A stretch of DNA of 64,000 nt from G963675935 sp963823895 (GTDB lineage Bacteria > Planctomycetota > Planctomycetia > Pirellulales > Thermoguttaceae), in the NCBI GenBank assembly GCA_963823895.1, contig CAWGNG010000015.1, forward strand, positions 1 through 64,000, read 5' to 3'. The translations under genes and the position numbers were made by a program. The notes beneath the pieces were generated by a model. That model made no database searches. It saw only the letters and a program-made list of their open reading frames with translations, and was not told the origin of the DNA. Below, piece by piece: positions 18,764 to 27,558 of the stretch (the stretch's first letter is position 1; each line of letters begins with the position of its first letter).

Positions 18764-20242
18764 GTGGAAGCGCTGCAGATTACCGAACAAACCGCTTGCA
18801 GTTTCGCAACGCTCGCCGATCTCTGCACTGCAATCGATGGCCGACAAGCCGCTTGCGGCTTCGCAACGCTTGCGAGTCCAGCCGATATCCCGATCGGCGC
18901 CATCGTCAGCGACAGCCGCGCGATCAAGCCGGGCGACGTGTTTTGGGCGCTGCACGGACCAAACCACCACGGCGAAGATTTTCTCAGCGAGGCGTTTTCT
19001 CGCGGAGCGGCCGGCGCAGTCGTCAACAAGGATTTCCCTCTTTTTCTCTCCTTGATTCCTTCCAAGGAAACGGCCGGCAACACTGCCGCTTGCTCTCGCT
19101 GGATCGTCCGCGTCGACGATACGCATCGGGCGTTGAACGACTGGGCGGGTTGGCGACGGCGACAGTTTGAGGGCACGGTCATCGGCGTGACCGGCAGCGC
19201 CGGCAAGAGCACGACGCGGGAAATGATCCACGTTGTGTTGCAATCGCAACTCCGCGGCACGGCCAGCCCGCGCAATTTCAACAATCATCTCGGCGTTCCG
19301 TTGAGCATGACGGCGATCGAGCCGGACCACGACTACGCCGTGCTCGAATTGGGCGCCAGCGGGCCGGGCGAAATCGCCGCCATGGCCGAGTTGGCTCGGC
19401 CGAACGTCGGCGTGATTACCTGCATCGGCGACGCCCATCTGGCGGGGTTCGGCAGCCGCGAGCGGATCGCCCTGGCCAAGGCCGAACTGTTGGCGGCCCT
19501 GCCGGCCGACGGGCGGGCGGTGCTCGGCGACGACCCCTGGCTGCGGAGCGTCGCCGCGAAGTCGGCGGCAAAAATCACTTGGGTGGGCGTGGGCGAGGGC
19601 TGCGATCTGAGAGCGACGCAAATCCGCAACGCCAACGGGCGATTGACGTTTCGCGTGGCAAGCTGCCAGTTCTCGTTGCCGGTCTACGGCCGTCATCACG
19701 TGACGGCAGTGCTAGCGGCGCTGGCCGTGGGGCAAATGCTCGGATTTGATCTGGACGCGATGGCCCGAAATCTGTACAAGTTTCGCCCGTTGCCGATGCG
19801 TTGCCAAGTTCAGGAGATCGGCGGCGTCTCGATCATCAACGACGCCTACAACTCGAACCCGACGGCAATGCGGGCGGCGTTGGAATTGTTGCAGGAGTTC
19901 GATGCGCCGGGCCGCCGCATCGTCGTCAGCGGCGACATGGCCGAATTGGGTGACCAGTCGATCGCCTTGCACCGGGAGTTGGGCCAGCAAGCCGTCGAGA
20001 TCGCAGGAGCGAAGTTACACATCGCGTGCGGTGAATTCGCCAAACACGTGGCGTCGGGGGCTCGTGCCGCCGGGATGCCGCCGGGCCAGGCGATTGCCTT
20101 CGGAAGCGTGGAAGAGGCACTGGCCTACGTGCCCGCGGCGGCAATGCCGGGCGATGTGGTGTTGGTCAAAGGGTCGCGGGTGATGGCGATGGAGCGAGTG
20201 GTGGAAGCGCTGCTAAAGAAGCCGCGGCGGCGCGCCGCGTGA
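18764..20242 (+). CDS. murF: UDP-N-acetylmuramoyl-tripeptide-D-alanyl-D-alanine ligase MurF
   Basis: About 492 residues. The Mur ligase signatures are present: SDSRAIKPGDVFWAL in the substrate-binding domain, the ATP loop GVTGSAGKSTTREM, NFNNHLGVPLSM, ELGASGPGEI and the C-terminal DAYNSNPTAMRAALE (MurF-specific). It adds D-Ala-D-Ala to the UDP-MurNAc-tripeptide. I chose GTG at 18764, which follows a GGAGAGGGCAAG stretch and starts just before recognisable sequence. An ATG at 18671 would add a leader of 31 repeat-derived residues overlapping murE. Oddly, two copies of the AAGCCGC hairpin repeat (18791 and 18848) are translated within the first 40 residues as ACSFATL and ACGFATL. Confidence 0.93.
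   Translation: MEALQITEQTACSFATLADLCTAIDGRQAACGFATLASPADIPIGAIVSDSRAIKPGDVFWALHGPNHHGEDFLSEAFSRGAAGAVVNKDFPLFLSLIPSKETAGNTAACSRWIVRVDDTHRALNDWAGWRRRQFEGTVIGVTGSAGKSTTREMIHVVLQSQLRGTASPRNFNNHLGVPLSMTAIEPDHDYAVLELGASGPGEIAAMAELARPNVGVITCIGDAHLAGFGSRERIALAKAELLAALPADGRAVLGDDPWLRSVAAKSAAKITWVGVGEGCDLRATQIRNANGRLTFRVASCQFSLPVYGRHHVTAVLAALAVGQMLGFDLDAMARNLYKFRPLPMRCQVQEIGGVSIINDAYNSNPTAMRAALELLQEFDAPGRRIVVSGDMAELGDQSIALHRELGQQAVEIAGAKLHIACGEFAKHVASGARAAGMPPGQAIAFGSVEEALAYVPAAAMPGDVVLVKGSRVMAMERVVEALLKKPRRRAA
18791..18870. repeat. Two copies of the AAGCCGC-TT-GCGGCTT repeat inside murF
   Basis: Copies at 18791-18816 (ACCGCTTGCAGTTTCGCAAC) and 18848-18870 (GCCGCTTGCGGCTTCGCAAC), both read in frame within the MurF N-terminal domain. 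Other copies lie at 23321, 33065 and 36662. Confidence 0.75.
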
Positions 20243-20260
20243 CGATCACTAACAGGGAGT

Positions 20261-20328
20261 CGTACTCCTCTCGCTCCGCGAGAGGGACGCGAAACACGAA
20301 TTGCTTCACGCGGAGCGTGAAGAGTACG
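20261..20328. repeat. Cruciform-like inverted repeats downstream of murF
   Basis: The outer pair is CGTACTC (20261-20267) with GAGTACG (20322-20328). Inside are two perfect hairpins: CTCTCGC-TCC-GCGAGAG (20268-20284) and CTTCACGC-GGA-GCGTGAAG (20304-20322). They may end the murE-murF transcript. The rest of the 494-base gap to mraY (20243-20736) holds a further repeat at about 20560-20640 with the unit AATGACGA and its complement TCGTCATT, and no gene I can support. Confidence 0.65.
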
Positions 20329-20736
20329 TTTTGCCAGGAACACGGCGGCTTCATCAACGAACCATTGAGTAGGACTCCGCTGTTTGCGTCGGGTTTGCGG
20401 GAACCGGGCGCATACCCTCCCCTCCTTGGGTAGGAGCATAAGCCCGTCGACACCACGGCTACTGGGTCGGCCGCGTCGACGGGCGCTTCGCAGTGGAGTC
20501 CAGGACTGAGCGCCGGGGCGGCGCACCGCGCCGTCCCGGCGGCTCAGGGATATAGGAAACCAATGACGAAGTGCGAATGACGAATGACGAAAGGGGTGCG
20601 TTTTTCGTCCTTCGCCATTGGTGCTTCGTCATTGTGCGTTTATGCAGGTTTGTAGTCCCGCATTTCGGGGGCACTCCCGAGCCGTCTGCCGGCTAAGGCC
20701 GGAACTCCGAATCACTGTTCCGCGTCAAAAGACTAT

Positions 20737-22038
20737 ATGTTTTTTTGGCTGCTCGATCATCTAACGGCTCTCTCGCCCGAATCGCTTGCCGGTTGGGGAA
20801 AGATCACGCCGCGCGCGGCGATGGCCGCCGGAATGAGCTTTGCCGTGGCGGTGCTGTTGGGGCCGTGGTGGATCGCCTGGCTGCGGCGGCATTTCCGCGA
20901 GTCGATCAAGAGCGATTCGGCCGAGGTTGTCCGGTTGCACCGCGATAAACAATCTACGCCGACAATGGGCGGACTGTTCGTGGTCGCGGCGCTGGTTGCG
21001 GCGCTGCTGCTGTTCGGCGATTTGCACAACGGCTACATGGCGCCGGCCCTTGTCGTGGCGGTCGGGCTGACGGCGGTCGGCATCGTTGACGATCTTGTGA
21101 AAATTCGCACGGCCGCGAAGGGCATCGGTGCCAGATCGAAGTTCGTGGCGCAACTGCTGGTCGCCGGCGTGGCCGCCGCGCTGCTCTATCAGCAGCAGGC
21201 CGCCGTGCCAGGAGGGCTGTCGTTGCGTTTGCCGCTAATGGGAGCGTCATGTTCGCTCGGGCTATGGTTCCTGCCGCTGGCGATCATCGTCATCGTGGGC
21301 GCCTCGAATGCCGTGAACTTGACCGACGGGCTGGACGGGCTGGCCGGCGGGTGTCTTGTGACTGCGATGGCGGCGATGACCGGATTGGTTTACGCCGCCG
21401 GACACGCCGAATGGGCCGCGTATCTCGGCGTGCCGCGAATCCCTCACGCCGGCGAAATGACCGTGCTGGCCGCCGCAATGATCGGCGGCACGCTCGGATT
21501 CCTCTGGTTCAATTGTCATCCGGCCCAGGTGTTTTTGGGCGATACCGGCGCGCTGCCGTTGGGCGGATTGCTGGGCTTTTTGGCGGTCGTCGCACGGCAA
21601 GAACTGCTGCTTGTGGTGATCGCCGGCGTGTTTGTGGTGGAGGCCGGGAGCGTGATCGTGCAGGTGGGCTACTTCAAGTGGCGTCGCCGCCGCCTGCTGC
21701 GATGTGCCCCGCTGCACCACCATTTCCAACTTCTCGGCTGGGCCGAAAACAAGATCGTCGTTCGCTTCTGGATCGCCTCGGCATTATGTGCGCTCGTGGG
21801 CGCTGCTTCGCTCAAACTGGGCGTACCGGAAGCGCCACTCGACGTTATTGCCAAAAAACCCGCGAACATTTCCGTCCGCGAAACCGTATCCAGCAATCCG
21901 GTGTTTCAAGAACTGCGGACGGCACGAAAGGACGGGAAGGAAGGGGACAGAGGTTGTCAGGGCGAAAGATCGAGACTGGGTGACGTTTTGACGACGGCCT
22001 CCTCAGTCCCCCTAACCTCCCAAACTATTACCAAATAG
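20737..22038 (+). CDS. mraY: Phospho-N-acetylmuramoyl-pentapeptide-transferase MraY
   Basis: A 433-residue polytopic membrane enzyme with about ten hydrophobic segments. Diagnostic motifs are KQSTPTMGGLFV, VGIVDDLVK, the catalytic NLTDGLDGLAGG, VFLGDTGALPLGG and the C-terminal PLHHHFQLLGW. It transfers phospho-MurNAc-pentapeptide to undecaprenyl phosphate, making lipid I at the inner membrane. The last 70 or so residues, after the final helix (ALCALVGAASLKLG), are a hydrophilic tail not typical of MraY. The reading frame there runs through purine-rich low-complexity sequence. murG follows after 28 bases; murD and ftsW, often found between these genes, are absent. Confidence 0.96.
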   Translation: MFFWLLDHLTALSPESLAGWGKITPRAAMAAGMSFAVAVLLGPWWIAWLRRHFRESIKSDSAEVVRLHRDKQSTPTMGGLFVVAALVAALLLFGDLHNGYMAPALVVAVGLTAVGIVDDLVKIRTAAKGIGARSKFVAQLLVAGVAAALLYQQQAAVPGGLSLRLPLMGASCSLGLWFLPLAIIVIVGASNAVNLTDGLDGLAGGCLVTAMAAMTGLVYAAGHAEWAAYLGVPRIPHAGEMTVLAAAMIGGTLGFLWFNCHPAQVFLGDTGALPLGGLLGFLAVVARQELLLVVIAGVFVVEAGSVIVQVGYFKWRRRRLLRCAPLHHHFQLLGWAENKIVVRFWIASALCALVGAASLKLGVPEAPLDVIAKKPANISVRETVSSNPVFQELRTARKDGKEGDRGCQGERSRLGDVLTTASSVPLTSQTITK

Positions 22039-22066
22039 CGGGCACACGCTGTGTGCCGTCAATACC

Positions 22067-23308
22067 ATGAAAAACAACATCGTTCACATCGTTTTCAGCG
22101 GCGGGGGCACCGGGGGGCATCTGTTTCCCGGACTGGCCGTTGCCGAGCAGCTTTCGGCAATGATTCCGCGCCTACGGATTACTTTTTGCGGAGGGGGAAA
22201 GTCCTTCGAGCGTCAAGCCGTGAGCAAGGCCGGGTTCGAGTATTTCGCGCTGCCGTCGCGGCCGTTGCCAAATGCCGCCCGCGAGGCGGTTTCGTTCGTC
22301 GTCGAGAATCTGGCCGGTTATCTGGCCGCGCGGCGATTTCTGCGCGAGGAGCGCGTTTCGGCGGTCGTGGGATTGGGCGGGTACGCCAGCGCGGCGATGG
22401 CCCGCGCCGCCAGCCGCCGCGACGTACCGTTAGTGCTGCTCGAACAGAACGCCGTGGCGGGCCGGGCCAGCCGCTGGCTCGCTCGTCGGGCGACGCTGAT
22501 CTGCACGGCCTTTGCTGAAACCGCGGCCGGCCTCCGCTGTCATTGCCCCGTGCGCGTGACGGGCAATCCGATTCGATTTGGATTCGACCGCGATACGCGA
22601 CTCACCATGGTGACGATTCCGGCGCGGACGGAAAGAGAGGCAGCCGGCAATCCGTCTCCTCCTCTCCCCATCTCCCCCTCTCCCCGTCTCCCCGTCTTCG
22701 CTTCTCCCGGTCTTCGCCGCCTGCTTCCGCCCCGTCAACTCCTCGTGCTTGGCGGCAGCGGCGGGGCGCGGTCGCTGAACGAGAACGTGCCGCGGGCGCT
22801 GTACAAAGTTCGCCGGCAGTTGGCCGAGTGGTACATCGTGCATCAATCAGGACAGGCGGATCTCGATGCCACAAAGACGCTCTACCGCAAGTTCGACTTG
22901 CCGGCCACGGTGGTGCCGTTCATCGAGGACATGCCCGCCATGCTCCGCACGACCGACCTGGCCGTCTGCCGGGCCGGCGGCACGACGCTGGCGGAACTGG
23001 CGGCCGCGGCCGTGCCCAGCGTCTTGTTGCCCTATCCCCACGCCGCCGATGACCACCAGTTGGCCAACGCGCGGGCCTTTTCGGCCGGCGGCGGCTGCGT
23101 TACAATCGATGAGCGGCAGATTTCCGACCGGCTCGACGATCGCTTGGCCGACATGCTCTGTTTTCTGCTGGCCAATGAGGCGTTGCGGCGGCGGATGTCG
23201 GCGGCGATGCACCAATTGGCCCGGCCCACCGCTGCCCAGGACGTGGCGGAGTTGATCTGGTCGGTTGTCAGCAGCCAATCGGTCCAGGCGCAGGCGGCGG
23301 CGGTGTGA
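22067..23308 (+). CDS. murG: UDP-GlcNAc:undecaprenyl-pyrophosphoryl-MurNAc-pentapeptide transferase MurG
   Basis: A 413-residue GT-B glycosyltransferase. N-terminal signatures are FSGGGTGGHLFPGLAVAEQL and VVGLGGYAS. C-terminal signatures are LLVLGGSGGARSLNE, PFIEDMPAMLRTTDLAVCR and RAGGTTLAELAAAAVPSVLL. It makes lipid II on the cytoplasmic face. The family is normally about 355-370 residues. The excess is an insert at about residues 186-225 (EREAAGNPSPPLPISPSPRL), encoded by a CTCCCC-rich low-complexity tract at 22660-22705, between the N-domain and the linker strand. The insert is in frame and the rest is intact. The stop overlaps a possible GTG for the next gene. Confidence 0.95.
   Translation: MKNNIVHIVFSGGGTGGHLFPGLAVAEQLSAMIPRLRITFCGGGKSFERQAVSKAGFEYFALPSRPLPNAAREAVSFVVENLAGYLAARRFLREERVSAVVGLGGYASAAMARAASRRDVPLVLLEQNAVAGRASRWLARRATLICTAFAETAAGLRCHCPVRVTGNPIRFGFDRDTRLTMVTIPARTEREAAGNPSPPLPISPSPRLPVFASPGLRRLLPPRQLLVLGGSGGARSLNENVPRALYKVRRQLAEWYIVHQSGQADLDATKTLYRKFDLPATVVPFIEDMPAMLRTTDLAVCRAGGTTLAELAAAAVPSVLLPYPHAADDHQLANARAFSAGGGCVTIDERQISDRLDDRLADMLCFLLANEALRRRMSAAMHQLARPTAAQDVAELIWSVVSSQSVQAQAAAV
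22655..22715. repeat. CTCCCC low-complexity tract inside murG
   Basis: A pyrimidine-rich tract of units such as TCTCCCCCTCTCCCCGTCTC, the complement of the GGGAGAGG tracts at 18741, 36613 and 48935. It encodes a Pro/Ser-rich insertion absent from ordinary MurG. Confidence 0.7.
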
Positions 23309-23320
23309 CCATCGCTCGCC

Positions 23321-23343
23321 AAGCCGCTTGCGGCTTCGCACGC
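23321..23343. repeat. AAGCCGC-TT-GCGGCTT repeat copy between murG and cdsA
   Basis: The copy begins AAGCCGCTTGCGGCTTCGCA. It is a perfect 7-bp stem with a TT centre, followed by a TCGCA tail shared with the other copies. Confidence 0.75.
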
Positions 23344-23397
23344 ATCGCCAACGCGCAGAAACTTGTGCCGGCTCGCCGCAAAGAGGACACCCCCATT

Positions 23398-24261
23398 ATG
23401 CTCCGCTGGCGATTGCTCTTGGGCACGCCCCTGATCGCCGCATTGGTCGCGCTCTGCTGGCTCGATCACGCTACGACCGCCCTGCCAGGCGCGTGGCTGT
23501 TGCCGGTCGCCGTTGCCGCTGCGTTATTGGGTACGAAGGAGACGTTGGATCTTGCGGCGCTGGCGGGGATGCGCCCGCCGCGCTGGACGATTTACGTTGG
23601 CAACGTGCTGCTTGTCATGAGCGCCTGGGCGGTGGCCCTCGATCCGTCTTGGCAGACGCCTTCCCTGCTTCTTCTCGGCGTCGTGGTGCCTCTGGTTATT
23701 TTTGGTGAGATGTCGCGGTACGAAAAGCCGGGCGGAAACATGGCCGATGTGGCCGGGGGCGTCTTTGCTCTCGTTTATGTTGGGTTGATGCTCTGGTTCG
23801 CCGTGCAATTGCGAATCGCCTGGGGCGTCGGCGCGCTGGCGGCGTGGGTGATCGTGGTCAAGATGGGCGACACGGGGGCGTATACCGTGGGACGTCTGAT
23901 CGGCCGTCACAAGATGGCGCCGTTGATCAGCCCTGGCAAGACGATCGAAGGGGCGATCGGCGCCCTGGCCTTCGCCTGCTTCGGCTCGTGGGCGGCGTTC
24001 AAGTGGATTGTCCCTTTCACGATCCAGAATCCCCAGCCACACCCAGGCGTTTCGTGGGGTTGGGTTGTTTTTGGCCTTCTGGTCGGCGCGGCCGGCATGG
24101 TGGGGGATTTGGCCGAGTCGATGCTAAAACGGGACGTCGGCGTGAAGGATTCGAGTACGTGGATGCCCGGTTTCGGCGGCGTCTTGGACATTCTCGACTC
24201 GCTGCTGCTCTCCGCGCCGGTGGCATGGTTCTGCTGGGCGTTCGGGCTGGTCGGCAGATAA
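23398..24261 (+). CDS. cdsA: Phosphatidate cytidylyltransferase
   Basis: A 287-residue integral membrane enzyme with about seven or eight helices. The family signature at the C-terminus is present: GDLAESMLKRDVGVKDSS followed by PGFGGVLDILDS. The upstream MGDTGAYTVGRLIGRHK and SPGKTIEGA motifs are also seen. It converts phosphatidate and CTP to CDP-diacylglycerol, the phospholipid precursor. I chose ATG at 23398 with AAAGAGGA upstream. A GTG at 23305 overlapping the murG stop is in frame, but it would add 31 residues partly encoded by a dispersed repeat (QAACGFA). Its place next to murG fits envelope synthesis. Confidence 0.92.
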   Translation: MLRWRLLLGTPLIAALVALCWLDHATTALPGAWLLPVAVAAALLGTKETLDLAALAGMRPPRWTIYVGNVLLVMSAWAVALDPSWQTPSLLLLGVVVPLVIFGEMSRYEKPGGNMADVAGGVFALVYVGLMLWFAVQLRIAWGVGALAAWVIVVKMGDTGAYTVGRLIGRHKMAPLISPGKTIEGAIGALAFACFGSWAAFKWIVPFTIQNPQPHPGVSWGWVVFGLLVGAAGMVGDLAESMLKRDVGVKDSSTWMPGFGGVLDILDSLLLSAPVAWFCWAFGLVGR

Positions 24262-24358
24262 TCCGGCTATCGCTTGTCCCGCACGCGAAAGCGCGCTACT
24301 ATTGGAGTGCGTTTCGCGATCTGATCGGTAGTCGATTGACCTCAGATTCCCGACGTCC

Positions 24359-24436
24359 AATAGCCGGGAGCCAACGGCTCCCGGAGCAGGGCGGCAGCGA
24401 TGCGCACATTTCGGGAGCCGTTGGCTCCCGGCTATT
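24359..24436. repeat. ATAGCCG-family hairpin downstream of cdsA
   Basis: Left arm 24359-24384 begins AATAGCCGGGAGCCAACGGC; the right arm 24412-24436 is its complement. Each arm folds internally with GGGAGCC pairing to GGCTCCC. It lies between cdsA and the GH5 gene. Confidence 0.75.
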
Positions 24437-24503
24437 GATCCGCGACATTGACAAGAACAACATGGCGAGATGATCCCCGCGTCCAAAACCGGAGGCTGGA
24501 AAA

Positions 24504-26069
24504 ATGAACCTGCAACGAAACACGATCTCGCGAGTCTGCGAACGCGCACTACGAACACGCAGTTGCACCATCGCAATCGGAATGTTGTTGGCTTGGATCC
24601 CCACCGTCGCTTTCGGCGAGAACCCAGCAAAACCGAGAGTCCTTGTCGATTTCAAGAACGCAAAGGACATCAAGATCAGTCCGATCCAGGCGACGGCGGT
24701 CATGACGCAAAATGCCGGAAAGCCGGCCTTGCAGATAACGACCGAGGCCGCGGCGTCATGGCCCGGAGTGCTGATCGAGCGGCGTGAGGGGAAGTGGGAT
24801 TTGCGCGGGTTCGAGGGGGTCGAGATGGACGTGTACAATCCCGAAGACGTGCCGGTCCGCGTGCTGCTGAGCGTCAACAATCCCGGCGCCGACGGCCGCA
24901 ACCACTCCAATGCCGAAGGAGTGAACGTTCCGCGCCGCGGACGCGCAACCCTCGTCCTGCTGTTCGGAACGTGGTATGGCGATAAACGCCCGATCGACCT
25001 TAGACGAATCGTTTCGCTGCAGGTGATGTTGGACAAACCGGGGCGCTCGCGCCGCTTCCTGGTCAATAACATCCGGGCCGTGCGCTTCGACGAGAGCGAG
25101 ATGAAAGCGGTTTTCGACGATCCCTTTTTCCAGCGATTGAAGCCGGTGTTCGGGCGCGGCGTGAATCTCGCCAACGCGTTGGAAGCGCCCAAGGAAGGGG
25201 ACTGGGGCGTCGTGCTCAAGGAAGAGTATTTCGATCGGATCGCGTCGGCCGGTTTCGACTCGGTGCGGCTGCCGGTGCGCTGGTCAGCCCATGCCGAGGC
25301 GTCGCCCCCCTACCGAATCGACCCGAAGTTCCTCGATCGCGTCGATTGGGCGATCAAGCAATTGCTCAAGCGGCGGATCACGCCGATCGTGAACATGCAC
25401 AACTACGACGAATTGGTGCGCGAGCCCGACAAGAATCGCGAGCGATTCGTGGCCCTATGGCGACAGATCGCCGAACACTATGAAGGCTATCCGCGGGCGT
25501 TGGCGTTCGAGTTGTTCAACGAGCCGAATGGGAATTTGACCGCCGACAAGTGGAACGAACTCCTCGCGGAGACGATTACGGTCGTCCGCCGCACGAATCC
25601 GCGGCGGGAAATCGTCGTTGGCCCGGTCGGTTGGAACGGCATCAAGGAACTGCCGAGTCTGGAACTGCCGGAAAAGGATCGCCACATCATCGTCACCGTC
25701 CATTACTACAATCCGTTCCATTTCACCCATCAAGGGGCGAGTTGGGCCGGGCCGGACTCGCAACAATGGCTTGGCACGAAGTGGACCGGCACGCCGGCGG
25801 AGCAGCGGGACGTCCGCCGCGATTTCGATGCGGCAATCACCTGGGCAGTGCAGCACCACCGGCCGATCTGGCTCGGCGAATTCGGCGCCTACAGCAAGGC
25901 CGATCTCGATTCGCGCGTCCGCTGGACTCGTTTCGTCACCCAGGAGGCCCTGAAGCGGAAGATGGGCTTCGCCTACTGGGAGTTCTGCTCCGGTTTCGGC
26001 ATCTATGATCCCCAGCGCCATCGCTGGATCGAGCCGCTGAAAGACGCGCTGCTGCCGAAGGCGAAATAG
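24504..26069 (+). CDS. Secreted glycoside hydrolase family 5-like cellulase/mannanase
   Basis: A 521-residue protein with a signal peptide (IAIGMLLAWIPTVAFGE). An N-terminal domain of about 170 residues looks like a beta-sandwich carbohydrate-binding module (WDLRGFEGVEMDVYNPEDVP). The (beta/alpha)8 catalytic domain follows, with RGVNLANALEAPKEGDWG, FDSVRLPVRW, the acid/base Glu in LAFELFNEPNG and the nucleophile Glu in RPIWLGEFGAY. GH5 enzymes hydrolyse beta-1,4-glucans, mannans or related polymers; the substrate is not predictable here. It would act outside the cytoplasm. It stands alone, with repeats on both sides. Confidence 0.88.
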   Translation: MNLQRNTISRVCERALRTRSCTIAIGMLLAWIPTVAFGENPAKPRVLVDFKNAKDIKISPIQATAVMTQNAGKPALQITTEAAASWPGVLIERREGKWDLRGFEGVEMDVYNPEDVPVRVLLSVNNPGADGRNHSNAEGVNVPRRGRATLVLLFGTWYGDKRPIDLRRIVSLQVMLDKPGRSRRFLVNNIRAVRFDESEMKAVFDDPFFQRLKPVFGRGVNLANALEAPKEGDWGVVLKEEYFDRIASAGFDSVRLPVRWSAHAEASPPYRIDPKFLDRVDWAIKQLLKRRITPIVNMHNYDELVREPDKNRERFVALWRQIAEHYEGYPRALAFELFNEPNGNLTADKWNELLAETITVVRRTNPRREIVVGPVGWNGIKELPSLELPEKDRHIIVTVHYYNPFHFTHQGASWAGPDSQQWLGTKWTGTPAEQRDVRRDFDAAITWAVQHHRPIWLGEFGAYSKADLDSRVRWTRFVTQEALKRKMGFAYWEFCSGFGIYDPQRHRWIEPLKDALLPKAK

Positions 26070-26106
26070 CAGGGCGTCGCTACGACTGCCACAGAGCGCT
26101 ATGCGC

Positions 26107-26299
26107 ACCACGGAGGCACGGAGGACACGGAGAGAAACGATTAGCCGCAGAGGACGCGGAGGAATCAGGTTGATTGTGCTGCGGTTGCTTTCGTGAGTGA
26201 AAGCCCCCTTCAAATCTCATTCCTCTGCGTTCTCTGCGTCCTCTGCGGTCGTTTGTCCCATCCCTGTCTTCGTCTCCGTGTCCTCCGTGCCTCCGTGGT
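26107..26299. repeat. Nested inverted repeat (CCACGGAGGCACGGAGG type)
   Basis: Outer arms at 26107-26132 (ACCACGGAGGCACGGAGGAC) and 26274-26299 are near-perfect complements. Inner arms CCGCAGAGGACGCGGAGGAA (26145-26164) and its counterpart near 26220-26248 nest inside. It lies between the convergent GH5 and LRR genes and could terminate both. The unit belongs to a repeat type I have seen in many bacterial phyla. Confidence 0.75.
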
Positions 26300-26352
26300 A
26301 AGCCCCGGAACTGTTAGTTAGCTCCGCCGCGATTTCTCGCCGCGGCTCGCGG

Positions 26353-27525
26353 CTAGCGCATGATCTTGCACTGCGGCAAGACTTTGGCGAGCCGCTTGGC
26401 GCCGGCGTCGGTGATGCCGGTCTGACCGATGTTGAGGGTCTTCAATCCGGTGAGGGTGGCGAGGACGCCGATGGCCGCGTCGGTGATTTGTGTCTGCCGC
26501 AGTTCGAGCCGGGCAAGGTTCTTCAAGCCGCGGAGCGGTTCCAAAGCGGCGTCCTCGATGCCGGTCTCGTTCAACCGCAAGGAGACGAGCTTGTTCTTAT
26601 TGTGCAGTTGTTTCATTCCGCTGCCGCTCAAGGGGATGCCCTGGAGAACGATTTGCCGTAGTTGGCCGAAACCGCCGAGACGCTGAAACGCCTCGTCGGT
26701 GATGCCGAAGCATCGGGCAAGCGTGATTTCCCGCAAGGGGAGGCCGGCGATCCGCGACAGCCCGGCGTCGGTGACGGCCGCCTCGTCGATTGTCAGGACG
26801 GTCAACGTCGTAAACCGCTTGACGAGCGATAGGCTGTCGTCATTGATCTGATATCCCCCGAGCCGCAGCGTTTTCAACCGCTTTAGCGCCAGCAGTTGCT
26901 CCAACCCCGCGTTGGTCAATTGCGAATCACCGCGAAGATCGAGCGAACGCAACCCGGCAAGTTGCGCAACCTGTTTCAGCCCGCCGTCGGTGATCCCCAG
27001 ATCGAGCAAGCCGAGATCGACCAGTTTCGGCAGCCGTTTCAAGCTCTCAAACGCCTTGTCGCTCAGAGCGGAACTCCGCCGGATGGAGAGAGAAGCGAGG
27101 TTCGTCAGGCGGACGAGTTGCTCCACTGCGGCGTCGTTGATGTGGGCGTCGAGCAGGGAGAGTTCCGCGAGGCCGGCAAGGGAACTGATCTGCCGAACGC
27201 CCGCGTCGGTAACGCCGCTGCCCGAGAGCTTCAGCCGTCTTAGATGCGGCAGGGTCGAGAGGCACGCGAGATCCGCATCGGCGACGGAGACGCGATCGCT
27301 GGCCAGATCGACAGTCACGAGATCGCCTGAGCCGTCGAAACCGAACCGCCCTCCGCGCTGGTCGATGCCGCGGACGGCGACGGCGAAGCCGGCATCCGCT
27401 TCCCGCGGCCCTACTCCGTGAAGAATCGCCTGCACCCGGGCCTTTTCGCTCTTCTCGGCCGCCGTGCTTGAGGCCGCGATCAGCGAAACGCTCAGCAACA
27501 GCACGATTCGCGCAAATCGGCACAT
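26353..27525 (-). CDS. Secreted leucine-rich-repeat protein
   Basis: A 390-residue protein with a signal peptide (FARIVLLLSVSLIAASSTAA) and at least ten leucine-rich repeats of about 24 residues. Examples are LPHLRRLKLSGSGVTDAGV, LTNLASLSIRRSSALSDKA and LTGLKTLNIGQTGITDAG. The TDAG-type ending resembles the cysteine-free F-box/GALA-like LRR class that is abundant in Planctomycetota. The repeats form a solenoid for protein binding; there is no enzyme motif. Its gene starts 33 bases downstream of the Tat oxidoreductase stop on the same strand, so they may be co-transcribed. Confidence 0.82.
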   Translation of the reverse strand: MCRFARIVLLLSVSLIAASSTAAEKSEKARVQAILHGVGPREADAGFAVAVRGIDQRGGRFGFDGSGDLVTVDLASDRVSVADADLACLSTLPHLRRLKLSGSGVTDAGVRQISSLAGLAELSLLDAHINDAAVEQLVRLTNLASLSIRRSSALSDKAFESLKRLPKLVDLGLLDLGITDGGLKQVAQLAGLRSLDLRGDSQLTNAGLEQLLALKRLKTLRLGGYQINDDSLSLVKRFTTLTVLTIDEAAVTDAGLSRIAGLPLREITLARCFGITDEAFQRLGGFGQLRQIVLQGIPLSGSGMKQLHNKNKLVSLRLNETGIEDAALEPLRGLKNLARLELRQTQITDAAIGVLATLTGLKTLNIGQTGITDAGAKRLAKVLPQCKIMR

Positions 27526-27558
27526 GGGTAGTTGTCCAGAGTTGAGTGACGACGTTTC

